From positions 1 to 64,000 of the forward strand of contig NZ_VTFV01000009.1 in the NCBI RefSeq assembly GCF_009192745.1: a DNA stretch of 64,000 nt, read 5' to 3'. Position numbers and translations under genes: made by a program. The stretch is from Arthrobacter citreus (GTDB taxonomy: Bacteria; Actinomycetota; Actinomycetes; Actinomycetales; Micrococcaceae). The notes under the pieces were generated by a model. It was given only the letters and a program-made list of their open reading frames with translations. It was not told the origin of the DNA and ran no database searches. Positions 16,691 through 24,539 of the stretch are shown here, piece by piece; the first letter of the stretch is position 1, and each line of letters opens with the position of its first letter.

Positions 16691-18049
16691 GTGACAACCA
16701 GCCCCGCACCCGGCGCCGGCCAGCCGCCGCAAACATCCCCGCCGAACCGGCCAGCAGGCCTTTACAAGGCCTTCGCAGCCAGCCTTACGGGGACGGCTCT
16801 CGAGTGGTACGACTTCGCGGTCTATTCAGCGGCAGCGGCAGTCGTCTTTCCCATCATTTTCTTCCCGTCGTCGGATCCGCTGACGGGAACCATCCTGGCG
16901 TTCTCCACCTACGCCGTGGGTTACGTGTCCCGCCCGGTTGGAGGAATCATCTTCGGCCGCCTGGGCGACCGCATCGGCAGGAAGAAGGTGCTGGTAGCCA
17001 CGCTGATGATCATCGGCGTTGCCACGGTGCTGATCGGAATCCTCCCCGGCTATGCCACCATCGGCATTGCGGCACCCCTCATCCTGGTGCTGCTGAGGTT
17101 CGCCCAGGGCGTGGGCGTGGGCGGGGAATGGGGCGGCGCCGTCCTGCTCTCCAGTGAATACGGAGATCCGAAGAAGCGAGGATTCTGGGCCTCGGCAGCC
17201 CAGGTAGGGCCGCCTGCAGGCAACCTGATGGCCAACGGCGCCCTGGCCATCCTCACGGTGGCCATGTCCGAGGACGCGTTCATCAGCTACGGCTGGCGCA
17301 TCGCCTTCCTGTTCTCCGCCGTCCTTGTTGGCTTCGGGCTCTGGATCCGCCTCAAGCTGGAAGACACACCCGTCTTCAAGGCGATCGAAGCCCACGGAGA
17401 CCGCCCTCAGGCACCCGTCAAGGAAGTCCTGACCACCCAGCTGAGGCCCCTCATTGCAGCCATCCTGAGCCGCGTCGGACCCGATGTGCTCTACGCACTC
17501 TTCACCGTCTTCACCCTGACCTACGGCATCCAGTTCCTCGGTTACGAACGCAACCAGGTACTCACCGCCGTCCTGGTCGGCTCCGCTTTCCAGCTCATCA
17601 CTATTCCGCTGGCAGGGGCGGTCTCAGACCGCATCAACCGGCGGCTGGTCTACGCGGCAGCTGCGGTCCTGGGGGCGGCGTGGACTTTCATTTTCTTCGG
17701 CGTCCTGGGCAGCAACAACCAGCTGGTCCTGACGATCGGAATCGTCCTCGGCCTGACCTGCCACTCGTTCATGTACGGCCCGCAGGCCGCGTTCGTCGTT
17801 GAACAGTTCTCGCCGCGCCTCCGTTCCACCGGCAGCTCGCTCGCCTACACGTTTGCCGGGGTAATCGGCGGGGCTATCGCGCCGCTGATGTTCACGCTCC
17901 TGCTCAGCGAGTTCGGCAGCTGGGTACCGGTTGCCGCCTACGTTGGCGCGGCTGGAATCCTCACCCTGATTGGCCTCGCACTCGGACGCGACCCCCACAG
18001 CACCGAAGACGAGGAATACCGCACCCTGCTCGAGACCGAAAAGGTCTAG
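16691..18049 (+). CDS. MFS transporter, MHS type
   Basis: A 452-aa importer with the MHS start TGTALEWYDFAVYSAAAAVVFP, the RPVGGIIFGRLGDRIGRKKVLV loop and RFAQGVGVGGEWGGAVLLSSEY. It is a paralogue of the transporter at 13125-14468. The start is GTG, with GGAGG at 16677-16681. Its 3' end overlaps the convergent GntR gene by 4 nt. Operator sharing with the GntR-nitrilase promoter suggests all four genes form one small regulon for uptake and breakdown of one nitrogenous or organic-acid compound. Confidence 0.92.
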   Translation: MTTSPAPGAGQPPQTSPPNRPAGLYKAFAASLTGTALEWYDFAVYSAAAAVVFPIIFFPSSDPLTGTILAFSTYAVGYVSRPVGGIIFGRLGDRIGRKKVLVATLMIIGVATVLIGILPGYATIGIAAPLILVLLRFAQGVGVGGEWGGAVLLSSEYGDPKKRGFWASAAQVGPPAGNLMANGALAILTVAMSEDAFISYGWRIAFLFSAVLVGFGLWIRLKLEDTPVFKAIEAHGDRPQAPVKEVLTTQLRPLIAAILSRVGPDVLYALFTVFTLTYGIQFLGYERNQVLTAVLVGSAFQLITIPLAGAVSDRINRRLVYAAAAVLGAAWTFIFFGVLGSNNQLVLTIGIVLGLTCHSFMYGPQAAFVVEQFSPRLRSTGSSLAYTFAGVIGGAIAPLMFTLLLSEFGSWVPVAAYVGAAGILTLIGLALGRDPHSTEDEEYRTLLETEKV

Positions 18050-18702
18050 CCGCGCAGCAGGAGGCCCAGCGTCACGTCCAGGTGGCGGCTGATGGCCTCC
18101 TGCGCCGCGTCGGTGTCCCCTGCCACCAGCGCGTCGAGAATCTCCTGGTGCTCACCGCACACCTGCCGGCGGCGGCCGGAGGTGCGGAACAGTGCTTCAA
18201 CTCCAACGAGGACCTGGCGTACATGGAGCTTGGCGTAAGTGCGGGAAATCAGTTCGTTTCCCACTGCGTCTACAAGGAGCTGGTGGAAGGCGGCGTCGAG
18301 CCGGATAAACTCGCGGGCGCTGGCTGCGTCTAGCAGGTCCGGGAGCCCGGCCTGCTCCTGCAGGGTAGCCTCCATCGCCTCGCCGGGGACGATGCCGGCA
18401 CCGATGGTATGGGCCGCAGCATGGCGTTCCAGGACTCCGCGCAGCTCCATGAGTTCGGAAATCTGCCTGCCGGTCACTGCGGGAACATACGCGCCCCGCT
18501 GCGGAATCAGCTCTACCAGCCCGTCCGCCACAAGCAGGAGCAGGGCTTCACGCACCGGGGTCCGGGAGACGCCGATTTCAGCTGCCAGTTCCTGCTCGTT
18601 GAGGAACGTACCCTGGCGTGCAGGGTCAACCAGGATGTTCTCCCGGAGATAGGAAAAGGCTTTTTCGCGGCTGGACGCAGCTGTCCCCGTGGTTTTAGGC
18701 AT
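18046..18702 (-). CDS. GntR-family regulator, FadR subfamily
   Basis: The 218-aa regulator has an N-terminal winged helix (NEQELAAEIGVSRTPVREALLLLVADGLVELIPQRGAYV, residues about 36-75) and a helical FCD effector domain with conserved acidic and His residues. The start codon lies at the edge of a TGTATACA palindrome, so the protein probably represses its own gene and the divergent nitrilase gene 33 bp away. The matching site upstream of the MFS gene suggests wider control. The effector is likely the pathway substrate or an acid product. Confidence 0.92.
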   Translation of the reverse strand: MPKTTGTAASSREKAFSYLRENILVDPARQGTFLNEQELAAEIGVSRTPVREALLLLVADGLVELIPQRGAYVPAVTGRQISELMELRGVLERHAAAHTIGAGIVPGEAMEATLQEQAGLPDLLDAASAREFIRLDAAFHQLLVDAVGNELISRTYAKLHVRQVLVGVEALFRTSGRRRQVCGEHQEILDALVAGDTDAAQEAISRHLDVTLGLLLRG

Positions 18703-18716
18703 ACATTATGTATACA
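18701..18716. promoter_or_regulatory. Candidate GntR operator between the GntR and nitrilase genes
   Basis: ATACATTATGTAT at 18701-18713 is a 13-bp near-perfect palindrome overlapping the GntR start region. It merges into TGTATACA (18709-18716), an 8-bp perfect palindrome identical to the core at 16628-16635. The spacer between the divergent genes is only 33 bp, so occupancy here would block both start regions. Confidence 0.7.
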
Positions 18717-18735
18717 ACAAGGAAAGGGGAATCCC

Positions 18736-19539
18736 ATGCGCATCGCGCTTGCCCAAGTTATCAGCAGTTCCGATCCGTCCTCCAACCTTGACCTTGTCCG
18801 TGACTACGCGGGCCGGGCCAAGGCTGCCGGTGCTGAGCTCGTTGTCTTCCCGGAAGCTGCCATGTGCGCGTTCGGGAATCCCCTCGAGCCCGTCGCCGAG
18901 CCGCTGGACGGGCCTTGGGCGTCCACGGTGCGCCGAATCGCCGCAGACCTCGGGATCACCATCGTGGCCGGCATGTTCACCCCGGGAAACGGGGGCCGGG
19001 TCCGCAACACCCTTCTGGTCACCGGCCCCGGCGCCGAAGCCTCCTATGACAAGATCCACCTCTTCGATGCCTTCGGCTTCGCCGAATCGGACGCAGTGGA
19101 CGGCGGCGACTCCCCCGTGACCTTCAGCCTCGGCGGCATGACGTTTGGACTGGCAACCTGCTACGACGTTCGTTTTCCCGCGCTCTTCACCGCCAACGCG
19201 CGCGCCGGTGCAGACGTGAACATTGTCTGCGCCTCATGGGGTGCCGGTCCCGGAAAGTCCGAGCAGTGGGACCTCCTTGTCCGTGCACGCGCCCTAGACA
19301 GCACCACCTATGTCCTTGCCTGCGGCCAGGGGGATCCCGCCTCGCTTGGCCGCCCCCGGGAAGGGACCGCCCCCACCGGCGTCGGACACAGCGCCGTCAT
19401 CTCGCCCTTGGGTGAAACCCTGGTTTCCCTCGCCGATGCTCCGGGACTGGCCGTATTCGACCTGGATCCCGCCGTCGTGGCCCAGGTCCGCGAACGCCTC
19501 CCCGTGCTGGCCAATGCGAAGGATTTCTCCGCAGCCTAG
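18736..19539 (+). CDS. Carbon-nitrogen hydrolase (nitrilase superfamily)
   Basis: Thiol hydrolase of 267 aa cleaving amides or carbamoyl groups. The catalytic triad is visible: Glu in VVFPEAAMCAFG, Lys in SYDKIHLFDAFGF, Cys in GLATCYDVRFP. KIHLFD and CYDVRFPAL resemble omega-amidase/Nit-type enzymes. The ATG at 18736 follows GGAAAGGGGA and leaves the operator free; the frame extends upstream to 18409 only as antisense to GntR. The predicted role is release of ammonia from an amide imported by the MHS transporter. The substrate is not identifiable. Confidence 0.92.
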   Translation: MRIALAQVISSSDPSSNLDLVRDYAGRAKAAGAELVVFPEAAMCAFGNPLEPVAEPLDGPWASTVRRIAADLGITIVAGMFTPGNGGRVRNTLLVTGPGAEASYDKIHLFDAFGFAESDAVDGGDSPVTFSLGGMTFGLATCYDVRFPALFTANARAGADVNIVCASWGAGPGKSEQWDLLVRARALDSTTYVLACGQGDPASLGRPREGTAPTGVGHSAVISPLGETLVSLADAPGLAVFDLDPAVVAQVRERLPVLANAKDFSAA

Positions 19540-19557
19540 GCAGGGCTCAGCAGAAAA

Positions 19558-19593
19558 GGCACCGGCGGCTCCCCGAGGGGAACCGCCGGTGCC
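19558..19593. terminator. Strong bidirectional hairpin terminator
   Basis: A 17-bp stem with one mismatch: left arm 19558-19574 (begins GGCACCGGCGG), GA loop, right arm 19577-19593 (ends CCGCCGGTGCC). It is flanked by AGAAAA on the left and TCTGTATT on the right and lies between the convergent nitrilase and DUF3817 genes. It fits a rho-independent terminator for both strands, though the T-tract is short. Confidence 0.75.
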
Positions 19594-19608
19594 TCTGTAT
19601 TGAAGTGT

Positions 19609-20064
19609 TTAGCCCTTGGGGATGGGCGGTCCAAGATAAAGCAGGATCAAAAAGACGACGGCGACTCCGGCAACGGCAACCAAGCCCGCAGCCACGGGGC
19701 GGCGCAGCACCAGTGCCTGGACTTTGTCCACGAAGTTCTTCGGCTCCTCGCCGCCCGGGCCCAGGCGCCAGCCGCCGTCCAGCATTCCGCGCTTATCCAG
19801 CGACTTCTCAAACGGGATGGTGGCCCAGGGAACGACGGCGAGCGCAACGCCCAGCACGCCGGTAGCTGCCGGCCATTTCTGGTTGACCCACACAAACACG
19901 GTCACTGCCGCATAGGAAAGGAAAACAAAGCCGTGCAGTCCGCCGGCAATGGGCGTGAACGCTTCGTTGCCAAAGGCGTACTTGGCCACCAGGGCCGCGA
20001 TCAGCAGGGTCCACGTCACGGCCTCGGCAAAAGCCAGGGTGGTGAACAGTTTGCGTGGAGTCAT
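19609..20064 (-). CDS. DUF3817 integral membrane protein
   Basis: A 151-aa membrane protein with about four helices. The N-terminal domain (FAEAVTWTLLIAALVAKY ... GGLHGFVFLSYAAVTVFVWVNQKW) matches DUF3817, a family found mostly in actinobacteria with no known function. The conserved Glu in the first helix and the HGFVFL motif in the second are family features. A C-terminal extension holds one more helix, preceded by a soluble loop. It is probably monocistronic, ending at the shared terminator. Confidence 0.8.
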   Translation of the reverse strand: MTPRKLFTTLAFAEAVTWTLLIAALVAKYAFGNEAFTPIAGGLHGFVFLSYAAVTVFVWVNQKWPAATGVLGVALAVVPWATIPFEKSLDKRGMLDGGWRLGPGGEEPKNFVDKVQALVLRRPVAAGLVAVAGVAVVFLILLYLGPPIPKG

Positions 20065-20158
20065 GGAGCAGGGCCGCCTTCCGAAGGGGGTTTGCCAACA
20101 TTATGTCAGCATGCCCGCGGAAGACGCGAATTGCCCCTCCCCGCGTTTGGAGCCAAAC

Positions 20159-20959
20159 CTACCGATACAGCTCCGGCCGCATGTCATGGGCATAGGTGTT
20201 GATGCGCCGGGCCCGCTGCACCTCATCCGGATGAATGTCTGTCAGCAGCAGCTCCTCCCCGTCCGCGCCCGCAGCAGCCAGCAGGGTGCCATACGGTGAG
20301 GCAATGACGCTGGTGCCGGTGAAGCCGGCGCCGGAGTGGTTTGCATACGCAATGTAGACCCCGTTCTCCAGCGCACGGGCAGGCACGAGCAGCGTGGAGA
20401 TCCGTTCGGCGTTGTACGTATGCAGCGGCTGCGGGCCACCTACGTCTCCGGTGGCAGGCACTGCCGTCGGGATGCACAGCAGGTCCGCGCCTGCCCGGAC
20501 CGCAGCCCTGGCGTACTCGGGGAACTCGATGTCGTAGCAGATGCCCAGGGCTACGCGCAGGCCGCGGAATTCTGCGGTCCGGGGCATTCCTGCGCCGGGC
20601 ATAAACGCGCTTCGCTCTTCATCCCCGAACAGATGGGCTTTGCGGTAGCGCAGGAGTTCGGTCCCGGTTTCGTCAAAGAAGGAAGCGGAGATGAACCGGG
20701 TGCCGGAATCATCCTCGACGGTCGAGGCGACGAGGCCAATGCCTTCCTCGTCCGCGATGGCCGCCAGTTCCTTCCGGATCCCCGCGCCGTCGGAGCTCGC
20801 CGCGAGGGCCGGCGCATAGCCCGTGGCGAAGAGTTCCGGCGTGAGAAGCAGGTCTGCTCCGGCCTCCGCAGCCCGAACCGCGGCCCTGCGGATCAGGGCC
20901 AGGTTTTCCGTGGGTTCACCCACGCGGGACTCTGCCTGCAGCGCGGCTATGCGGGCCAT
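20159..20959 (-). CDS. Carbon-nitrogen hydrolase (nitrilase superfamily), second copy
   Basis: A 266-aa amidase-type hydrolase. Triad: Glu in LLLTPELFATGY, Lys in RYRKAHLFGDEE, Cys in LGICYDIEFPEYAR. The pattern resembles the aliphatic amidase and predicted-amidohydrolase branch. The ATG at 20959 has an AGGAG box 5 nt upstream; a longer open frame to 21157 crosses the divergent promoter and is rejected. It is divergent from the NCS1 permease operon across a 145-bp region with a 19-bp palindrome, so the hydrolase probably acts on what that permease imports. Confidence 0.92.
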   Translation of the reverse strand: MARIAALQAESRVGEPTENLALIRRAAVRAAEAGADLLLTPELFATGYAPALAASSDGAGIRKELAAIADEEGIGLVASTVEDDSGTRFISASFFDETGTELLRYRKAHLFGDEERSAFMPGAGMPRTAEFRGLRVALGICYDIEFPEYARAAVRAGADLLCIPTAVPATGDVGGPQPLHTYNAERISTLLVPARALENGVYIAYANHSGAGFTGTSVIASPYGTLLAAAGADGEELLLTDIHPDEVQRARRINTYAHDMRPELYR

Positions 20960-21057
20960 TCCTACTCCTGTTCGGGGTGTGGGCCGCCGCGTCATGCGGT
21001 GGTCACAATCACAAAAACCGTTGACTCTTCCCATGATAGGCACAAGCATGTTCACCA

Positions 21058-21076
21058 AACCGAATGTCATTCGGTT
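21058..21076. promoter_or_regulatory. 19-bp perfect palindromic operator between nitrilase and NCS1 operon
   Basis: AACCGAATGTCATTCGGTT is a perfect inverted repeat of 9-bp arms around a single T. It lies 29 bp before the 56-aa gene's GTG and about 100 bp from the divergent nitrilase start. A TTGACT (-35-like) element is at 21021-21026. The local TetR gene, last in the operon at 23892, is the natural candidate ligand-responsive repressor. Confidence 0.7.
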
Positions 21077-21104
21077 ATTCGTCTTTGTGAACCCGAGGAG
21101 ACAC

Positions 21105-21275
21105 GTGGAACCGATTACCTCGCCAGGCGATGAACTCGCCGGCCGCCTGCGCGCCATAGCTGAAGATGAGCACCAGGACCCGTCACGCCGGGCCCTGACC
21201 AGCCGGGAACTCGCCGCCTACGTCGGCACCACCGCAGCACTGTGCCTGCTCGGCCTCCTGGTGATGGTGCTGTGA
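21105..21275 (+). CDS. Small single-helix membrane protein coupled to the NCS1 permease
   Basis: The 56-aa product begins MEPITSPGDELAGRLRAIAEDE, has a charged N-terminal half and ends in one hydrophobic helix (YVGTTAALCLLGLLVMVL). GAGGAG at 21095-21100 precedes the GTG. The stop TGA overlaps the permease GTG by 4 nt (GTGA), the usual sign of translational coupling. I do not recognise a family. A small accessory subunit or a leader cistron for the permease are both possible. The frame also extends upstream to an ATG at 21048, across the operator, which seems less likely. Confidence 0.7.
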   Translation: MEPITSPGDELAGRLRAIAEDEHQDPSRRALTSRELAAYVGTTAALCLLGLLVMVL

Positions 21276-22762
21276 GCGGCGGCAGGCGCAGCGCTGAGCC
21301 CGACGCGTCCCGCGGGGCGACCCTGGGCTCCTTTCCGCTGCTGAAGAGTGAACGCATCTGGAGCGGCGCGGAATTCACCTGGGTGAACGTCTCGCTGGCC
21401 ATCGCCACCTGGGCGTTCCTGGTCGGAGGCTCCACCGCACTGCTCGTCGGCTTCCAGCAGGGCCTGGCGGCAATGGTCATCGGCAACGCCATCGGCCTCT
21501 CCTTTATGGTGCTGGCATCGGTGGTTTCGAGCCAGCGCCACGGCGGTGAGCAGTACACCATGCTCCGCCCCGTGTTCGGGCTGGTGGGCGTGGGCATCCT
21601 GGTCTTCACCGTCATCCTGGTGACCGAGATGGGCTGGTCCTCCCTGCTCTCCATCATGGTGGGCCGGGCGGTCACGCAGGTGTCCAACGAAGCGTTCGGT
21701 ACGGACTTCGGTCCCGAATCAGTGATGGTCACGGTGGTGGCGCTCCTGGCTATCGCAGCGGCCTGGTGGATCCTCTCCCGCGGTCCGGTCATGATCGGCC
21801 GGTTCAACAAATTCATCGCACCCGGGCTGGTGGTCATCACGGCAGGCCTGATGGTCTTCCTCGTCCTGAACACCTCCTGGGACGCCCTGCTGACCGCCTC
21901 ACCCCTGGCACCCTTCGAGGACGACCGGCTGAACTTTATGCTGGCCGTGGAGTTCAACGCCGGCGTGGGGGTTTCCTGGTACCCGGTCATGGGTTCCCTG
22001 GCCCGGCTGACCAAGTCGCCCAAGGCGGCCCTGTGGCCGGCATACGGCGGCCTGTTCGTTGCCACGATCATCGCCCAGATGGTGGGCATGGGTGCCGCGC
22101 TGACCCTTGGCGACTCCGATCCCACAGTGTGGATGCTGCCCTTCGGCGGGCCGGTCCTTGGCGCGGCCATCCTGCTGTTCATCGCCTTCGCGAACATCAC
22201 CAGCACCTCGTCGATCGTCTACTCGACCGTGCTCGCGCTCCGCCAGGCGAGCGGAAGCCTGCTGGCGAAAACACCGTGGCCGCTGCTGTGCGCCGGATTC
22301 TTTGTCCTGCCAGCAATCCTGGCCTTCTTCCCCGGCTTTATGTACGACCAGTTCATGGTCTTCGTGACCATCAGCGGCGCCTTCCTCTCCGCTATGTGCG
22401 GTGCCATCATCGCCGACTACTTCCTCCTGCGCAGGCAGCACATCAACCTTCCGGACATCTTCCAGCCCGGCGCCGCCAGCCGGTACCACTTCTCCGGCGG
22501 ACTCAACTGGGCCGGCCTGGCCGCCGTCGCCGCCGGGGCCGCCTTCTACCTGGCCATCTACAACCCGGTCACGCTGGAAACCCTTCCGGTCTTCAGGTAC
22601 ACCACCGCGTCGCTGCCGGCAGCGCTGCTCGCCGGCGCCGTCTACTACGTGCTCGCGTCACTGGCCTACCGGCGGCGCGGCCTGGGCGGTTTCCAGGACC
22701 CGCCCGAACCGCCCGCCAGCCCAGCCTCCACCGCAACAAACCGCAGTAAGGACCACGCATGA
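21272..22762 (+). CDS. NCS1-family permease (purine/cytosine/hydantoin-type transporter)
   Basis: A 496-aa, 12-helix symporter of the nucleobase:cation symporter-1 family. Family features are WVNVSLAIATWAFLVGGSTALLVGFQQG in helix 1, VLASVVSSQRHGGEQYTMLRPVFG and, near the C-terminus, CGAIIADYFLLRRQHINLPDIF. Members carry cytosine, uracil, allantoin, hydantoins or thiamine precursors. The GTG start is inside the preceding stop. An ATGA overlap links it to the alcohol dehydrogenase gene. With a nitrilase across the promoter, a nitrogen-heterocycle degradation product is a reasonable substrate guess. Confidence 0.9.
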   Translation: MSGGRRSAEPDASRGATLGSFPLLKSERIWSGAEFTWVNVSLAIATWAFLVGGSTALLVGFQQGLAAMVIGNAIGLSFMVLASVVSSQRHGGEQYTMLRPVFGLVGVGILVFTVILVTEMGWSSLLSIMVGRAVTQVSNEAFGTDFGPESVMVTVVALLAIAAAWWILSRGPVMIGRFNKFIAPGLVVITAGLMVFLVLNTSWDALLTASPLAPFEDDRLNFMLAVEFNAGVGVSWYPVMGSLARLTKSPKAALWPAYGGLFVATIIAQMVGMGAALTLGDSDPTVWMLPFGGPVLGAAILLFIAFANITSTSSIVYSTVLALRQASGSLLAKTPWPLLCAGFFVLPAILAFFPGFMYDQFMVFVTISGAFLSAMCGAIIADYFLLRRQHINLPDIFQPGAASRYHFSGGLNWAGLAAVAAGAAFYLAIYNPVTLETLPVFRYTTASLPAALLAGAVYYVLASLAYRRRGLGGFQDPPEPPASPASTATNRSKDHA

Positions 22763-23868
22763 CTTCCTCCGCCCGCAAGACCCGCGCAGCCGTCCATGAC
22801 GGAGCGTCGACGACGCTTGACATCCGCACCATCGAGATCGCCCCGCCCGGCCCCGGCACGGTGCTGGTACGCCTGGGAGCCTCAGGCGTCTGCGGCTCCG
22901 ACCGCCATGTGCTCGACGGCGACTGGCAGCTGCCCTCCCCCACCGTCATGGGCCACGAGGGCGCCGGCACCGTGGAAGCCATCGGCGAGGGCGTGGAAGA
23001 CGTTGCCGTGGGCGACCACGTGATCCTGTCCTGGTTCTACCCGTGCCGGCGCTGCACCGCCTGCCTTTCGGGCCGCTCCTTCGTCTGCACCGGCAGCCGC
23101 TCCGAAGAATGCCTGCTGCCGGACGGCACCACGGCACTGAGCGACGCCGGGACGCAGCTCTTCCCCTACCTCTCCGTCGGTTCGATGAGCGAATACACAG
23201 TGGTTCCCGAATCTGCCGCCATCAAGGTTCCAGCGGAGGTACCGTTCGACGTCGCGAGCCTGATTGGCTGCTCCATCGCCACGGGCTACGGCTCCGTGGT
23301 CAACGACGCCGCTGTCCAGGCCGGGCAGTCCGCCGTCGTCGTTGGCACCGGCGGAGTGGGACTGTCCATCATCATGGCCCTGAACCTGGTGGGCGCGAAC
23401 CCCATCATCGCCGTCGACCTCAGCGACGAGAAACTCGAGGCTGCCCGCAGTTTCGGGGCAACCCACACGCTGAAGCCGGGTGACGACCTGGCCGCCCGCG
23501 TCCAGGAGATCACCGGCACCGGCGCGGACTTTGCTTTCGAGGCGATCGGCCGGGTGGAAACCATCGAGTCACTCCCCTGGCTCATCACCGCCGGAGGCAA
23601 GGCAGTGCTGGTGGGGCTGCCCCCGCAGGATGCCCCCGTGTCCATCGATGCGCTGGCGCTGGCGGAAACCGGCAAGTCCCTGATCGGTTCCAACTACGGT
23701 TCCACCGTTCCGGGCCGGGATTTCCCGCGGCTGGCGGAGCTCTTCCTTGCCGGAAAGCTACCGGTGGACCGGCTGATTTCCCATCGGATTAGGCTGGATG
23801 ACGTCAACGAGGCGTTTGACGCCATGCGCCGCGGGGAACGAGCCCGCAGCGTCATTGTGTTCGACTAG
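22759..23868 (+). CDS. Zinc-dependent alcohol dehydrogenase (class III/NDMA-type MDR)
   Basis: A 369-aa medium-chain dehydrogenase. Catalytic zinc ligands are Cys in SGVCGSDRH and the His-Glu of MGHEGAG; the structural zinc cysteines are CRRCTACLSGRSFVC; the NAD motif is VVGTGGVGLS. Overlapping the permease gene by 4 nt, it probably oxidises an alcohol or hemiaminal derived from the imported compound. The coupling of an NCS1 carrier to an alcohol dehydrogenase is unusual enough to suggest an uncommon substrate. Confidence 0.93.
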   Translation: MTSSARKTRAAVHDGASTTLDIRTIEIAPPGPGTVLVRLGASGVCGSDRHVLDGDWQLPSPTVMGHEGAGTVEAIGEGVEDVAVGDHVILSWFYPCRRCTACLSGRSFVCTGSRSEECLLPDGTTALSDAGTQLFPYLSVGSMSEYTVVPESAAIKVPAEVPFDVASLIGCSIATGYGSVVNDAAVQAGQSAVVVGTGGVGLSIIMALNLVGANPIIAVDLSDEKLEAARSFGATHTLKPGDDLAARVQEITGTGADFAFEAIGRVETIESLPWLITAGGKAVLVGLPPQDAPVSIDALALAETGKSLIGSNYGSTVPGRDFPRLAELFLAGKLPVDRLISHRIRLDDVNEAFDAMRRGERARSVIVFD

Positions 23869-23891
23869 CACCGCCACATACGAGGAGAACC

Positions 23892-24539
23892 ATGGCCAGG
23901 CCACGCACCCCGCTGCTGTCGCTGGAGAAAATCCACACGGGTGCGCTTGAACTGGTCGACGAGCTGGGGGATTTCACGATCCCCCAGCTCGCGCAGCGCC
24001 TGGGAGTGAGCCCTTCCTCGCTCTACCATCACGTTCAGGGCCGCCCGGAGATCATCAACGGCATGCGTTCCATCATCGGCGCCCAGGCGCTGGCCGGCTT
24101 CCCGCCGGGAGATGGATCCTGGCAGGAGCAGGCGGCCGCCTGGACGAGGAATTACCGCAAGGTCCTGAGCCTGCATGCCAAAGCCATTCCGCTGCTGGTG
24201 GGGGAAGCGGTCACCGACTCCCCCACGCTGGAAATCTACGAGCGCCTTGCAGCGCTCCTGGCCGGGGCGGGTTTCGACGACGCCCAGGTCATCCTGGGCA
24301 TCTCCGTACTGGACATCCTGTGCCTCGGCTCATCCGTGGACACGGCCGGGCCCTCCGCCGCCTGGCAGGCTTCCCCGGAGTCGGAGCCCGTCCTGCACCG
24401 GGCCATGACCGCCGGAGCGGAACCGCTTAGCGGCAGGTCTGATGCGGCATTCGAAGCGGGGCTTACGGCGGCCCTGGCCTATCTGGCTTCCCTGCCGCGC
24501 CGGAATTCCGGAGCCTATCCCGGAGACGATGCAGGGTAA
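23892..24539 (+). CDS. TetR-family regulator
   Basis: A 215-aa regulator whose N-terminal HTH reads LEKIHTGALELVDELGDFTIPQLAQRLGVSPSSLYHHVQGR (residues about 11-50), followed by a helical ligand domain similar to TetR_C. A GAGGAG box precedes the ATG, and it is the last gene of the NCS1 operon. It likely controls the operon and the divergent nitrilase through the palindrome at 21058. It is clearly paralogous to the TetR at 56793. Its 3' end overlaps the convergent DUF5996 gene by 25 nt. Confidence 0.9.
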   Translation: MARPRTPLLSLEKIHTGALELVDELGDFTIPQLAQRLGVSPSSLYHHVQGRPEIINGMRSIIGAQALAGFPPGDGSWQEQAAAWTRNYRKVLSLHAKAIPLLVGEAVTDSPTLEIYERLAALLAGAGFDDAQVILGISVLDILCLGSSVDTAGPSAAWQASPESEPVLHRAMTAGAEPLSGRSDAAFEAGLTAALAYLASLPRRNSGAYPGDDAG

